Source: Gammaproteobacteria bacterium
GTDB taxonomy: Bacteria; Pseudomonadota; Gammaproteobacteria; JAJFKO01
Assembly: GCA_028284465.1 (NCBI GenBank)
Contig: JANQRR010000014.1
Location: forward strand, 33,273 to 97,272
DNA length: 64,000 bases
Direction of reading: 5' to 3'
The position numbers and the translations under genes were made by a program. Below, piece by piece: positions 1 to 9,581 of the stretch. The notes beneath the pieces are model-generated. The model saw only the letters and a list, made by a program, of their open reading frames with translations. It did no database searches and was not told where the DNA came from. Numbering within the stretch: the first letter of the stretch is position 1; each line of letters starts with the position of its first letter.

Positions 1-792
1 CCTTTAAGCTACCAAGAACTACAAACTTTCACTCCCGAAAATTTAGTTTATGGCTGTTATCCTAAAGTCACTCTCAGCCAACGAAAAGCTATGGTTTTAA
101 AACATCTTTATCAAAACTATATTCAGAAAGATATTATTGAGATTCTTAAAATAGGCAAACCTGATCTATTACAAAAATTAATTACATTAATTGCCCATAG
201 CTCAGGGCAGTTAGTAAACTACACTACATTAGCGACAGATTGTAAAACATCAGTTGCTACAATTCAGCATTACTGTAGTATTCTTGAAAAAACTTATACA
301 ATTTATAGTTTAAAACCTTTTGTTGGCAATAAACGCAAAGAAGTTGTTGCTAATCCAGTATATTATTTTATTGATAATGGCTTTCGTAATCAATCACTGC
401 GAAAATTAACTTTATCTAAGGAAAGAAGTGATTACGGCTTATTAATGGAAAATGCTATCTTTCAGGAACTATTAAAATTTAAAGAACAACATTTTTATGA
501 TTTTGACATTCATTATTGGCGCACACAATCTGGTGCAGAAATTGATTTTGTGCTCTATAAAAATGATGAAGCATTTCTGCCGATTGAAGTAAAAGCACGA
601 AAAATGATAAAGCCTACTGTATCACGCGCTTTTCGTTCTTTTGTAACTGCTTACCAACCCCGTATTGGCATTATCATTACGGACGATTACAACGACAAAA
701 TGTCTATTGAGCACTGTCAATTGTATTTTGTTTCATTTAAACAGTTATTGAAAATCTTTGGTTTGATTACAGAATGTTTACAACTAAACTGA
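1..792 (+). CDS. ATPase of the DUF4143 (AAA, archaeal-type) family, 3' part only
   Basis: The reading frame is open from base 1, so the gene is cut by the window edge; the first ATG (91) is probably internal. Only the C-terminal part is seen. It has the layout of the DUF4143 region of predicted AAA ATPases: a winged-helix-like stretch (STSVATIQHYCSILEKTY-like segment) followed by a PD-(D/E)XK-like core with QSGAEIDFVLY and PIEVKA, where the E, D and E-x-K residues match the family's nuclease-like motif. These proteins are common in accessory regions of bacterial genomes; their role is unclear, and toxin-antitoxin or mobile-element links have been proposed. The gene converges on lptG with a 9-base overlap of the 3' ends. 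The Walker motifs lie outside the window. Confidence 0.7.
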   Translation, partial: PLSYQELQTFTPENLVYGCYPKVTLSQRKAMVLKHLYQNYIQKDIIEILKIGKPDLLQKLITLIAHSSGQLVNYTTLATDCKTSVATIQHYCSILEKTYTIYSLKPFVGNKRKEVVANPVYYFIDNGFRNQSLRKLTLSKERSDYGLLMENAIFQELLKFKEQHFYDFDIHYWRTQSGAEIDFVLYKNDEAFLPIEVKARKMIKPTVSRAFRSFVTAYQPRIGIIITDDYNDKMSIEHCQLYFVSFKQLLKIFGLITECLQLN

Positions 793-1848
793 CCGTCTCA
801 GCAGTAAAAAGCTCACCATTAAAAACAACATCGGCGGTAATGCTGCAGCAAGCAATGGCGGAATTTGCGCGACTAAGCTCAATGGCCCAAAAAATTGATT
901 CAAGAGATAAAAGCCAAATCCAAAACTTATTCCTGTTAATACTCGCAAACCCATAGTAACACTGCGCAACGTTCCAAAGATAAAAGGAATAGCAAGAAAC
1001 ATCATTACAGCAGTTGAAAATGGTTGCAAGATCCGCTGCCAATAAGACAATGCATAATTTGCAGCTTGTAAACCATTATGCTTGCGAAAATGAATGAAAT
1101 TATGCAACCCAATCAGTGATAATTGTTGCGGATCAAATACATCAAAGCTAAACATTTTTGGTTTAAAACGCACAGGCCATAATTGCCGCGCGAATTTTTT
1201 AACGGTCACTCCTCCATAAGTAATCATACTTTGGGCGACATCTAGCAAATACCAATGACCATGTTGGAACACTGCTTGTTTAGCATAACTGGCACGTTGT
1301 AATTGATGATGACTATTAAAATAATAACTTTCAACACCTAGCAAATGTTTGCTAGATTCATACCTGCGCGCATGCACAAAGGTATTTCGGCTACGGATCC
1401 AAATACCATTAGCCGTTTTTACGGCTTGACCTTTGCTGATCGCGGTGGATTTTACATTATCTGCATAACGTGCTCCTATTGGCCCAACCACTTCACCAAT
1501 TAATGTCATGATCACCACTAAAAACAATGCTGCTTTCAGCACTGCCCAAACAATTTTCCCCATGGAAACCCCAGCAGCACGCATAACAACTAATTCACTA
1601 TTATTAGCTAGTGCTCCTAAACCTAATAAACTTCCTAATAAAGCAGCGATCGGAAATAAGCTATAGGACTGCTGCGGTAACATGAATAACACATACATAA
1701 AACATTGCAATAAACCAAAATCGCCGCGACCAATCGATTTCAGTTGAGTTAGAAAAATAATAAATATTTCTAAACCAACGACCATTAACATCACCACGAG
1801 GATCGCTTTAACAATAGTAACAAATAGATATCGCTGCAAAATACGCAC
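784..1848 (-). CDS. lptG: LPS export system permease LptG
   Basis: Inner-membrane permease subunit of the LptB2FG ABC transporter, which extracts lipopolysaccharide from the inner membrane and feeds it to LptC-LptA-LptDE. The 354-residue protein shows the family layout: transmembrane segments near residues 10-35, 55-85 and 95-125, a periplasmic beta-rich domain (about 130-270, with SRNTFVHARRY), then three C-terminal membrane segments ending in arginine. It lies 4 bases downstream of lptF in the same operon, the usual arrangement. The length agrees with E. coli LptG (360). The 3' end overlaps the convergent ATPase gene by 9 bases. Confidence 0.95.
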   Translation of the reverse strand: MRILQRYLFVTIVKAILVVMLMVVGLEIFIIFLTQLKSIGRGDFGLLQCFMYVLFMLPQQSYSLFPIAALLGSLLGLGALANNSELVVMRAAGVSMGKIVWAVLKAALFLVVIMTLIGEVVGPIGARYADNVKSTAISKGQAVKTANGIWIRSRNTFVHARRYESSKHLLGVESYYFNSHHQLQRASYAKQAVFQHGHWYLLDVAQSMITYGGVTVKKFARQLWPVRFKPKMFSFDVFDPQQLSLIGLHNFIHFRKHNGLQAANYALSYWQRILQPFSTAVMMFLAIPFIFGTLRSVTMGLRVLTGISFGFGFYLLNQFFGPLSLVAQIPPLLAAALPPMLFLMVSFLLLRRSV

Positions 1849-1852
1849 GATG

Positions 1853-2947
1853 CTAACCTCGTCTAAAGCGTAAACTAAAACGCATTGATTGATACCAATA
1901 AATTAAACCAATTAATATTAGTAAAGCAACATGTACCCACCATAAACCCAACCATAACGGCACTTTACCGTCATTTGTCCATTTCAGATCAACAAACATC
2001 ATATTGGCATAAACCACATAAATTAAAATTGCTGGTACCATGCGAGCATATTTGCCTTGGCGTGGATTAACGCGGCTTAACGGTAATGCCAGCAATGCCA
2101 ACAATAATGCCGATAGCGGCAATGATAAGCGCCATTGAAATTCAGCTTTAACTTCAAGGTTAGTAGGCTTAGCTCGTAATAATTCCATCGTTGTCATGGC
2201 ATCACTATCACGAGAAAACTTTGGCGCCACGCGATCGATTCTGACACGATATTGTTTAAACTTAATGATCCGAAATTCTTTGCCGCCGGGTTGACCCATA
2301 TAACGATAACCATTATTGATTACTAATTCTGGATCACCGGTTTTTTTGTCGATTGTCTGATAGGTGCTGTGTGCTGATAATAAATCCCAACCTTGACGAT
2401 GGTCTTGATTGCGCCTAGCCATGAAGACATCTTCAGCTTCTGTTCGGTCGCGCGACATACCTTTGACATAAAACACCGATTGCCCACCAGGTGCGACGCG
2501 GAATCGCCCCGGCATAATAGTCCGTAAAATTGCGGTTTTGCCTGCTGATACCATTAGCTTATCGCGGTATGCCATCACTGCAGGATTAATCCATAACATA
2601 AAGATTGCCACAATGACGGCAACTATCGCAGCGATTTTCAAGGTCATTATTAATACTTGACGCTGGCTTACTCCACACCCCGCTAATACCGTCATTTCGT
2701 TATCAGCATACATCCTGCCATAGGCTAATAAAATGCCAATATATAAGCCTAATGGCAATAATAAGCCCAATAATACCGGGATTTGTAAGCCAAGTAAGCG
2801 AAATACTACATCGCCAGCAAGCTTGCCACCCGCCGCTAACCCCAGGAAATGAACTAATTGATTACTCAAGAAGATCAGCAGTAGCACTACGGTAACTGCA
2901 GTTAGGGTAGTTAGCACTTCTTTAGCAAAATATCGAAATATAATCAC
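1853..2947 (-). CDS. lptF: LPS export system permease LptF
   Basis: Partner of LptG in the LptB2FG lipopolysaccharide exporter in the inner membrane. The family pattern is clear: an N-terminal IIFRYFAKE segment equivalent to E. coli IIIRYLVRE, membrane helices, a periplasmic jellyroll region, the conserved LALPLSRVNPRQGKYARM stretch, and C-terminal helices. I placed the start at the GTG at 2947 (364 aa) because it matches the family N-terminus. An in-frame TTG at 2971 would add 8 residues. Neither candidate has a strong Shine-Dalgarno sequence, so the start is uncertain. First gene of lptFG, divergent from holC across a 398-base gap holding a large folded element. Confidence 0.93.
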   Translation of the reverse strand: MIIFRYFAKEVLTTLTAVTVVLLLIFLSNQLVHFLGLAAGGKLAGDVVFRLLGLQIPVLLGLLLPLGLYIGILLAYGRMYADNEMTVLAGCGVSQRQVLIMTLKIAAIVAVIVAIFMLWINPAVMAYRDKLMVSAGKTAILRTIMPGRFRVAPGGQSVFYVKGMSRDRTEAEDVFMARRNQDHRQGWDLLSAHSTYQTIDKKTGDPELVINNGYRYMGQPGGKEFRIIKFKQYRVRIDRVAPKFSRDSDAMTTMELLRAKPTNLEVKAEFQWRLSLPLSALLLALLALPLSRVNPRQGKYARMVPAILIYVVYANMMFVDLKWTNDGKVPLWLGLWWVHVALLILIGLIYWYQSMRFSLRFRRG

Positions 2948-3345
2948 AATGGAACAATCTGTATTATTCAAACAATATTGGCATAATAACCGCTATTGTA
3001 AATAATTTGACAAAAATAGCCAGAAAAGAATAGAAAAGTAGAAGAATCATAAATATGCAAATACAAAAATCTAGACTTGACTCCTTAATTCACTCAATAA
3101 ATTCGCATGTTTAAGTGAGATGAGTATATACTTAGCGATTGAATTTTTGATGTAATAACCAAATAAATAACGGCGCGACTCAAAAAGCTGTTGTTTTCAG
3201 CAAAGGTGGCGGTGGCCTATTCGAAAAAGCGTAGACTCCAGGGACGCCTGAGTCGGGAGGCACAGGGATGTGCCACCGCTTTTGAGAATAGGCCACCGCC
3301 ACCTCTGCAAAAACAACCACATTAGATCGCGCCCTCGACGGAAAC
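2948..3345. other. Intergenic region between lptF and holC (398 bases)
   Basis: No credible coding gene. The part nearest lptF (about 2948-3170) is plain AT-rich DNA that should hold the lptF promoter on the minus strand; I see no strong -35/-10 pair. The rest is filled by the large inverted-repeat element at 3172-3333, which ends 12 bases before holC. Confidence 0.7.
3172..3333 (+). repeat. Large folded inverted-repeat element with two CAGGGA hairpins
   Basis: An outer pair GGCGCGA (3172-3178) / TCGCGCC (3327-3333) encloses long arms at about 3188-3231 and 3278-3319. These include an 18-base match, GGTGGCGGTGGCCTATTC, against its complement GAATAGGCCACCGCCACC. The central part holds two further hairpins: GACTC...GAGTC (3234-3254) and GGCACA-GGGA-TGTGCC (3259-3274). 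Both show CAGGGA in or next to the loop on the plus strand. The second matches the SELEX consensus for CsrA (RUACARGGAUGU) at 11 of 12 positions. It could be a repeat element of the genome, a structured small RNA, or part of the holC-valS leader. No second copy is seen in this window. Confidence 0.75.
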
Positions 3346-3780
3346 ATGATGCCAACAGTAGATTTTTACATTCTCAATGATGATAATCCCAATGCGCATT
3401 GGCTATTCGCTTGCAGGTTATTGCAAAAAGCCTATCAACAACAGCATCAGGTGTATGTGCATACCACTAACACTCAAGACAGCGAAAAAATCAATGATTT
3501 ATTATGGACGTTTAGCGATACTAGTTTTGTACCGCATCGTTTGCTTGACACAAACTCAACGTCAACCCCAATCGTGATTGGTCAATCGCCAACGGCACCA
3601 GCTAATTATGAGATTTTACTTAACCTTAGCAAAGACATTCCAAACTATTACGATCAATTTAAACGAATACTAGAAATCGTGCCGGCAGAACCAACCTTAA
3701 AATCACAATCACGGCAACATTTTCAGTTTTATAAAGATCATAATTGTGAGGTAAGCTCACATAAAATTAGTCACACTTAA
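3346..3780 (+). CDS. holC: DNA polymerase III chi subunit HolC
   Basis: Chi subunit of the DNA polymerase III holoenzyme; with psi it links the clamp loader to SSB at the fork. The start PTVDFYIL and the segments ACRLLQKAYQQQHQVYVHT, LLWTFSDTSFVPH and PIVIGQ follow the family pattern, and the 144-residue length fits (E. coli 147). Two ATGs in tandem (3346, 3349) make the exact start ambiguous, and the upstream Shine-Dalgarno is weak. The gene lies 21 bases upstream of valS, the same holC-valS pairing seen in E. coli. The C-terminal 25 residues are divergent. Confidence 0.9.
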   Translation: MMPTVDFYILNDDNPNAHWLFACRLLQKAYQQQHQVYVHTTNTQDSEKINDLLWTFSDTSFVPHRLLDTNSTSTPIVIGQSPTAPANYEILLNLSKDIPNYYDQFKRILEIVPAEPTLKSQSRQHFQFYKDHNCEVSSHKISHT

Positions 3781-3801
3781 ACGATTCACAGGTATAACAA
3801 T

Positions 3802-6567
3802 ATGGAAAAAACCTATAATCCACATGACATCGAACAAAAATGGTATCAACGTTGGGAACAACAAGGGCATTTTGCGCCTACAGGTGAAGAGAAACCGTAT
3901 TGCATTATGATCCCACCGCCGAATGTCACTGGGACCTTACATATGGGCCACGGCTTTCAATATAGTTTAATGGATATTTTAATTCGCCACCGACGCATGT
4001 TAGGGCAAGATACATTATGGCAAGTCGGCACTGATCATGCAGGTATTGCCACGCAAATGGTTGTCGAACGCAATTTACTATTAGATGAAGGCATTAAACG
4101 TCACGACATTGGGCGCGAAGCGTTTGTTAAAAAAGTGTGGGAGTGGCGCGATCAATCTGGTGATACAATTACCCGCCAAATGCGGCGTCTAGGCGCATCT
4201 GTAGATTGGTCACGCGAACGTTTCACCATGGATCCAGGGCTTACTGATGCAGTAACTGAAGTGTTCACCCGACTGTATGACGAAGGTTTAATTTATCGTG
4301 GTAAACGTTTAGTAAATTGGGACCCAAAGTTTTGCACTGCAATATCCGATTTAGAAGTTGTCTCACAAGAAGAAAACGTGAAACTTTGGCATATTCGTTA
4401 TAACGTAAAAAATACTAACGATCATGTTGTTATCGCCACTACCCGCCCAGAAACATTATTAGCCGATACTGCAATTGCCGTTAATCCTAAAGATCCACGT
4501 TACCAACACTTAATTGGCAAAACTGCGACTGTGCCTTTGTGTGCGCGTGAAGTACCTATTATTGGTGATGATTATGCGGATCCAGAGTTTGGCACGGGCT
4601 GCGTGAAAATAACACCTGCACATGATTTTAATGATTATGAAGTTGGCCAACGTCATGACTTACCGCTTATTAATATTTTCACCGCAGAAGCGCAGTTAAA
4701 TGATGCAGTTCCTGTTACGTATCAAGGTATGGATCGTGAACACGCTCGTGAACAGATAGTAAAAGATTTACAAACTAAAAAATGTTTAGTCGACATCAAA
4801 GATTATAAAACCGTTATTCCACGTGGTGATCGCTCCGGTGTTGTTATTGAACCTTATTTAACGGATCAATGGTTTGTGAGCATGGATGCATTAGCCAAGC
4901 CTGCGATCACAGCAGTAGAACAAGGCGATATTAAATTTATTCCTGAAGGTTGGACTAAAACTTACTTTCAATGGATGCATAACATTCAAGATTGGTGTAT
5001 CAGTCGACAATTATGGTGGGGACATCGTATTCCTGCATGGTATGACAAAGATAATAATGTGTATGTTGGTCGGCATGAACAAGAAGTTCGTGAAAAGTAT
5101 CAATTAAGTGACGCCGTGTATCTGCGGCAAGATGAAGATGTCCTCGACACCTGGTTTTCCTCGGCATTATGGCCTTTTTCCACCTTAGGTTGGCCCCAAA
5201 CCACAGCTGAACTAACAAAATATTATCCGACTAATTTATTAGTCACTGGTTTTGATATTATTTTTTATTGGGTAGCACGGATGATTGTCATGGGCTTAAA
5301 GTTTCTTGACAAGGTACCGTTTCACGAAGTGTATGTTACTGGCTTGATCCGCGATGCCCAAGGCAACAAAATGTCTAAATCTAAAGGTAATGTGCTTGAT
5401 CCCATTGATTTGATCGATGGCATTGATTTAGAAGCGTTAATTACCAAACGCACCGCAGGTTTAATGCAGCCAAGAATGGCTAAACAAGTTGAGAAAAATA
5501 CTCGTAAAGATTTTCCTAATGGCATTCCGGCATTTGGCACTGATGCGTTGCGTTTTACTTTTTGTGCGTTAGCATCAACCGGCCGTAATATCCGTTTTGA
5601 CTTGGGCCGCATCGAAGGTTATCGTAATTTCTGCAACAAATTATGGAATGCAACACGTTATGTGTTAATGAATACCGAAGACAAAGACAATGGTTTTGAA
5701 AATACTGATATTGAACTAACGCTAGCTGATCGTTTTATTATATCTGAATTGCAACACACCATTATCAATTATGAGCAACATTTAAAAGATTATCGTTTCG
5801 ATTTGCTCGCTCAAACAGTTTATGAATTTGTCTGGCATCAATATTGTGATTGGTATTTAGAATTAGTTAAACCGGTGTTAATGGGCGAGCATTCTGATAA
5901 TGTTAAACGCGCCACTCGCCATACTTTGATCATCGTTTTAGAAACTATTTTAAGATTATTACATCCCATCATGCCATTCATTACTGAAGAAATCTGGCAA
6001 GTTGTGGGGCCTTTAGCGCATAAAACTGGTGACACCATCATGTTGCAGCCATTTCCACAAGTTAATCTCAATAAAATTGATAAAACCATTACTGCCGAAG
6101 TTGATTGGCTGAAACAAGTGATTGTGGGTATTCGTACTATCCGTGCTGAAATGAATATTGCACCGCAACAACTGTTACCTCTATTAATGCGTCATTGGAG
6201 CCAGCAAGATCAGCAATGGCTAACCAACAACCGTGAAACTATTGAGAAACTTGCCAAGCTTGATAAAATAGAATGTGTTACTGCTGATAGTGATATTCCA
6301 CCAGCAGCGACTGCTTTAGTTGGCAAACTTGAATTATTAATTCCGATGGCGGGCATTATTGATAAAACTGCAGAAGTTGCTCGCTTACAAAAAGAAATTA
6401 ATAAATTAAAGCAAGACCATCAACGAAGTGAGACTAAGCTCAGTAATCCTAAATTTGTCGACAATGCACCGGAAGCTATTGTTGCCAAAGAGCGCGAACG
6501 TTTAACACAGATGCAAGTTACATTAGAAAAATTAACTTCACGCTTACAACAGGTGGAAAACTTATGA
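3802..6567 (+). CDS. valS: Valyl-tRNA synthetase
   Basis: Class I aminoacyl-tRNA synthetase that charges tRNA-Val in the cytoplasm and edits mischarged threonine. The HIGH motif is HMGH at residues 47-50 and the KMSKS motif is at 523-527. The CP1 editing domain ([12 protein letters not shown]), the [15 protein letters not shown] segment, the anticodon-binding domain and the C-terminal coiled-coil arm (about 850-921, rich in E, K and L) are all present. The length of 921 is close to E. coli (951). It follows holC, and its stop overlaps the next start in an ATGA. Confidence 0.98.
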   Translation: MEKTYNPHDIEQKWYQRWEQQGHFAPTGEEKPYCIMIPPPNVTGTLHMGHGFQYSLMDILIRHRRMLGQDTLWQVGTDHAGIATQMVVERNLLLDEGIKRHDIGREAFVKKVWEWRDQSGDTITRQMRRLGASVDWSRERFTMDPGLTDAVTEVFTRLYDEGLIYRGKRLVNWDPKFCTAISDLEVVSQEENVKLWHIRYNVKNTNDHVVIATTRPETLLADTAIAVNPKDPRYQHLIGKTATVPLCAREVPIIGDDYADPEFGTGCVKITPAHDFNDYEVGQRHDLPLINIFTAEAQLNDAVPVTYQGMDREHAREQIVKDLQTKKCLVDIKDYKTVIPRGDRSGVVIEPYLTDQWFVSMDALAKPAITAVEQGDIKFIPEGWTKTYFQWMHNIQDWCISRQLWWGHRIPAWYDKDNNVYVGRHEQEVREKYQLSDAVYLRQDEDVLDTWFSSALWPFSTLGWPQTTAELTKYYPTNLLVTGFDIIFYWVARMIVMGLKFLDKVPFHEVYVTGLIRDAQGNKMSKSKGNVLDPIDLIDGIDLEALITKRTAGLMQPRMAKQVEKNTRKDFPNGIPAFGTDALRFTFCALASTGRNIRFDLGRIEGYRNFCNKLWNATRYVLMNTEDKDNGFENTDIELTLADRFIISELQHTIINYEQHLKDYRFDLLAQTVYEFVWHQYCDWYLELVKPVLMGEHSDNVKRATRHTLIIVLETILRLLHPIMPFITEEIWQVVGPLAHKTGDTIMLQPFPQVNLNKIDKTITAEVDWLKQVIVGIRTIRAEMNIAPQQLLPLLMRHWSQQDQQWLTNNRETIEKLAKLDKIECVTADSDIPPAATALVGKLELLIPMAGIIDKTAEVARLQKEINKLKQDHQRSETKLSNPKFVDNAPEAIVAKERERLTQMQVTLEKLTSRLQQVENL

Positions 6568-7010
6568 AAATATTAAAAATATCTTTGATCATAATTATTA
6601 TTAGCACCCTCTCAGCTTGTGCAACCACGCAAAATTATCAACGTATTATGTCAAGCTGGCACGGAGCAAACATTAATAAACTAGTTGATTCGTGGGGCTA
6701 TCCCAAAAAACAATTTAAGATTGCTAACGGTAATAGAGTATATATGTATCGTCGTAAATACAAAAACACCGTAGCACCTACCCACACTGACCCTTATATC
6801 ACTAAAGAAAAACATGATGGCACTGAAACAACGACATATCATCCAGGAACCTACACCCCAGGTTATACTACCGTTGAGATCTGTACGACATGGTTCGAAT
6901 TCAATCGCCATAATATTATCGTACGTACTCGTTTTGCAGGTAATGATTGCGTTGCGACTAAATATGATATAAAAAAGAAGGGTAACCCTGATTATTTAAT
7001 GGAACCATAA
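6564..7010 (+). CDS. Small lipoprotein of unknown function
   Basis: A 148-residue protein with a type II signal peptide: MKILK, a hydrophobic run of isoleucines, then the lipobox LSAC with the lipidated cysteine at residue 19. It is probably anchored in the outer or inner membrane. The segment [20 protein letters not shown], followed by [10 protein letters not shown], resembles short gammaproteobacterial lipoproteins of the SmpA/OmlA-like kind, but I cannot assign a function. The start codon overlaps the valS stop (ATGA at 6564-6567), so translation is probably coupled. The C-terminal part has a conserved-looking CTTWFEFN and two further cysteines that might pair in the periplasm. Confidence 0.8.
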   Translation: MKILKISLIIIIISTLSACATTQNYQRIMSSWHGANINKLVDSWGYPKKQFKIANGNRVYMYRRKYKNTVAPTHTDPYITKEKHDGTETTTYHPGTYTPGYTTVEICTTWFEFNRHNIIVRTRFAGNDCVATKYDIKKKGNPDYLMEP

Positions 7011-7014
7011 GGAT

Positions 7015-7455
7015 ATGCTCAACCATCATCTCTCAGAACTTCAACTTGTGTTGAGAGTATTAATTGCTTCGCTATTAGGCGGGATCATTGGCTGGGAACG
7101 TGAACATCATGTCCGTGTTGCAGGCATTCGTACCTACAGCGCCATAGCATTAGGTTCTTGTGTGTTTGGTTTAGTATCAATGAACGTGTCGGTTAATGCT
7201 GATCCAACCCGAATCGCCGCGCAAGTGGTTACTGGGATTGGCTTCATCGGCGCCGGCATGATTTTCCGTCAAGGTGGCAGCGTCGGTGGTTTAACCTCTG
7301 CTGCCACTATCTGGGCAACCGCTGCTGTAGGTTTAGCCACTGCTTTTGGAATGTACATCACCGGCTTGCTAACCACCATTATTATCTTTTTATTATTGTT
7401 CTTATCTCGCCTTAACTGGTGGCGCCGGATCTCCGGTAAAACTCGTGAAGAATAG
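7015..7455 (+). CDS. MgtC/SapB family membrane protein
   Basis: A 146-residue membrane protein with about four transmembrane helices and the MgtC/SapB signature: LLGGIIGWEREHHVRVAGIRT near the N-terminus, then GIGFIGAGMIFRQG and LTSAATIWATAAVGLA. MgtC proteins help intracellular pathogens survive in macrophages and low magnesium, by acting on the F-type ATPase or on membrane potential in studied species. This copy lacks the C-terminal soluble ACT-like domain of Salmonella MgtC, so it matches the shorter SapB form. It lies 4 bases after the lipoprotein gene and probably ends the holC-valS operon. A possible virulence role is inference only. Confidence 0.88.
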   Translation: MLNHHLSELQLVLRVLIASLLGGIIGWEREHHVRVAGIRTYSAIALGSCVFGLVSMNVSVNADPTRIAAQVVTGIGFIGAGMIFRQGGSVGGLTSAATIWATAAVGLATAFGMYITGLLTTIIIFLLLFLSRLNWWRRISGKTREE

Positions 7456-7488
7456 ATGATTATCTAGTAAATACGTGATGTTAAGATT

Positions 7489-7518
7489 CTGGATCCCGTG
7501 GTCAAGCCGCGAGATGAC
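7489..7518. repeat. Dispersed repeat, ggatcccgcgg family (copy B1)
   Basis: The sequence ctggatcccgtggtcaagcc continues into gcgagatgacgg. It is a short imperfect palindrome (ATCCCG/CGAGAT around GGTCAAGCC) related to the copies at 13232, 48567 and 55659. It lies between two convergent genes (mgtC-like and EamA) and could act as a weak bidirectional terminator. Confidence 0.7.
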
Positions 7519-7528
7519 GGCTCTGGCT

Positions 7529-8395
7529 TTAAGCTTTTTTTATTTGTTTACCAAGCAAAATAACGATTGCTCCACCGACAAAAATCACAATGGCACCGAT
7601 AATACTTAATATTGTGGGGATCTCCTGCCAGAACCACCAATCAATAATAGCTGAAACAACAACGCCGACATAAAATAAAACGGCCAACTTTGAAGAAGCA
7701 CCTAAACTTAATCCTTTAATCAAAGCAGCTTGATGAAATAACATTAATACCGCATTAACGATCAATAAACTTAGCACTATTAGATTTGGGGTTTGCCATT
7801 TCCAAATGACAAAAGGAATTAATACTATACTAACGATCAAAAAATAATATACTAATACCGTTCGCTGATTTTCCCGTTTGGCTAATTCACCTAAGCTAAC
7901 AATTGCGACTGCCATAGAAAGACCTGAGCCTAAAGAAACGAGGCCTCCAAAAGAAAAAACATCATGATCGGGCCGCAGAATAATGCCAACGCCAATAAAA
8001 CCAATAATTAACCCTAACCAAAGATGACGATTCAAACGCTGATGCAAAAATAACAACACCAGTAAAGGCGCAAACAAAGGCCCCGTATTTGATAATAATG
8101 AAACATCCATCAAAGAAATATAATGCACCCCAATAAACATACCAAAAAAATAAAATAACCCAGCGATAGAACGTAAAACGATCAAGCCGAAATTTTTAGT
8201 TTTTAATACCTTACCTTTGCTGCGAATAATCAACGGGGTTAAAAATACAAAACAAAAAACATACTGGGTAAAAACGATGATAACCGAAGGATAATTAGGC
8301 CCAATGACCTTGACGATAGCATTTTGAATAGCGCCTAAGGAAACAGCGAAAGTTACAAGTAGTACCGATATGACTAGTTTTGTTCGATCGGACAT
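7529..8395 (-). CDS. EamA-family (drug/metabolite) transporter
   Basis: A 288-residue inner-membrane protein with ten predicted helices in two EamA halves. The first half includes GPNYPSVIIVFTQY and ISLMDVSLLSNTGPLFAPLL; the second ends in WWFWQEIPTILSIIGAIVIF and GKQIKKA. The fold is that of the drug/metabolite transporter superfamily, whose members carry amino acids, nucleobases, S-adenosylmethionine or drugs; the substrate cannot be read from sequence. Its gene stands alone on the minus strand downstream of the aldolase gene, and a hairpin separates the two. The start ATG at 8395 follows AAAGAG. Confidence 0.85.
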   Translation of the reverse strand: MSDRTKLVISVLLVTFAVSLGAIQNAIVKVIGPNYPSVIIVFTQYVFCFVFLTPLIIRSKGKVLKTKNFGLIVLRSIAGLFYFFGMFIGVHYISLMDVSLLSNTGPLFAPLLVLLFLHQRLNRHLWLGLIIGFIGVGIILRPDHDVFSFGGLVSLGSGLSMAVAIVSLGELAKRENQRTVLVYYFLIVSIVLIPFVIWKWQTPNLIVLSLLIVNAVLMLFHQAALIKGLSLGASSKLAVLFYVGVVVSAIIDWWFWQEIPTILSIIGAIVIFVGGAIVILLGKQIKKA

Positions 8396-8407
8396 CGCAT
8401 CTCTTTA

Positions 8408-8435
8408 AAGGGGTCAAGCAAATACTTGACCCCTT
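8408..8435 (-). terminator. Hairpin terminator after the aldolase gene
   Basis: A perfect 11-bp stem (AAGGGGTCAAG/CTTGACCCCTT) with a 6-base loop starts 7 bases past the aldolase stop. On the minus strand it is followed by TTTAAAG, a short T-run; the plus-strand side has CTTTTGTT. It probably ends aldolase transcription, before the EamA gene. Confidence 0.65.
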
Positions 8436-8441
8436 CTTTTG

Positions 8442-9455
8442 TTATTCCATTGATGTTTCGTATTCACCACAAGATGCAGCGCCGTTAAGCTTAGCACGTT
8501 TATAAAAGATCTCTTGTGCAGGCTTAACATTTTCTGGTTTACCTTGCCAGGTCTTAAGACATGGTGCTTGTAATGCACGTGCATAAGAAAAACTTAAATT
8601 CCATGGTAAGGTCACGCCTAAGCGATGCATAGCATTAAGATGCGCTGTTGCTTGTTGTTCAGTTTGCCCACCGGAAAGAAAATTAATGGTAGCAACGGAT
8701 CCTGGTACAGTGCGTAATAAGACTCTTATTGTGGCTTTAGCAACCTCGTCTACATTTGATTGTTGCGAACAAGACTTACCAGCAATCACCATGCTTGGCT
8801 TTAAGATCATATGTTCAAAAGAAACATGATGACGATGCAATGCTGCGAATACATTAAATAACACTTCTTCACTGACTTCTTCACAACGCTCAATCGTGTG
8901 ATCACCATCGATTAATACTTCCGGCTCCACAATCGGTACAATACCATTTTCTTGGCAGATGGCGGCATAACGCGCTAATACTTCTGCATTGGTTTGCATG
9001 GCTAAACGCCGTGGGTTCACTGCACTGATCGGATAAATCGAACGCCATTTAGCAAACCTTGCACCCTGTTGTTTGTAATTTTGTAACCGTTCGCCTAAGC
9101 CATCCAAACCTTGTGTCACTTTATCGCCTTCGGAATTAGTTAAAGGAATGGTGCCACGATCAACTTTGATCCCAGGAACCACACCCTTTGCCGCGAGTAA
9201 TTTAGGAAATGGCGTACCGTCAGCTGCTTTGTGGCTCAGGGTTTCTTCAAATAAAATGACGCCACTGATAAATTCTTCCATGCCTGGAGTGGTAAATAGC
9301 AATTCCCGATAGGCACGTCGATGTTCTTCATTATTTTCAACGTCTATAGAAGCAAAACGTTTAGCAATCGTTGGTTTACTTTCATCAGCAGCAAGAATCC
9401 CTTTCCCGCGGATGGCAATATCATTAATTGTAGCGGCTAGTTCTTTAACAGACAT
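8442..9455 (-). CDS. Class I fructose-bisphosphate aldolase
   Basis: Cleaves fructose 1,6-bisphosphate to dihydroxyacetone phosphate and glyceraldehyde 3-phosphate by Schiff-base chemistry, in glycolysis and gluconeogenesis. Class I signatures are clear: GILAADES (19-26), VPGIKVDRG, KWRSIYPI, VPIVEPEVLIDGDH and ILKPSM, where Lys219 should be the Schiff-base lysine. The C-terminus ends in a tyrosine-containing tail. I chose the ATG at 9455 (337 aa) because it matches the family N-terminus and has AGGAG upstream. The frame stays open for 90 further codons upstream, but that stretch is arginine-rich, unlike aldolase, and overlaps the divergent methyltransferase gene. Vertebrate-type class I aldolases are less common in bacteria than class II. 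Confidence 0.95.
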   Translation of the reverse strand: MSVKELAATINDIAIRGKGILAADESKPTIAKRFASIDVENNEEHRRAYRELLFTTPGMEEFISGVILFEETLSHKAADGTPFPKLLAAKGVVPGIKVDRGTIPLTNSEGDKVTQGLDGLGERLQNYKQQGARFAKWRSIYPISAVNPRRLAMQTNAEVLARYAAICQENGIVPIVEPEVLIDGDHTIERCEEVSEEVLFNVFAALHRHHVSFEHMILKPSMVIAGKSCSQQSNVDEVAKATIRVLLRTVPGSVATINFLSGGQTEQQATAHLNAMHRLGVTLPWNLSFSYARALQAPCLKTWQGKPENVKPAQEIFYKRAKLNGAASCGEYETSME

Positions 9456-9581
9456 GGTAAATTTTTCTCCTAAATTTATAGCTAAGGGGGTAGGCCGTAT
9501 GATAATACGCCGACAAAAATATGCAACCTTAATTAACTTTCCCAGTCTAAGTCTATAGGCCAACTTAAATAGGGGCTTAGT

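Noticed and set aside
767..1042. Small opposite-frame reading frames over lptG, valS, dnaB, glnA, sucA and others
   Set aside because: They lie wholly inside well-supported genes in another frame or strand, with no ribosome binding site or family similarity.
7529..8395. EamA transporter as a SAM importer
   Set aside because: Related carriers in Rickettsia import SAM, but metK is intact here and nothing in the sequence fixes the substrate.
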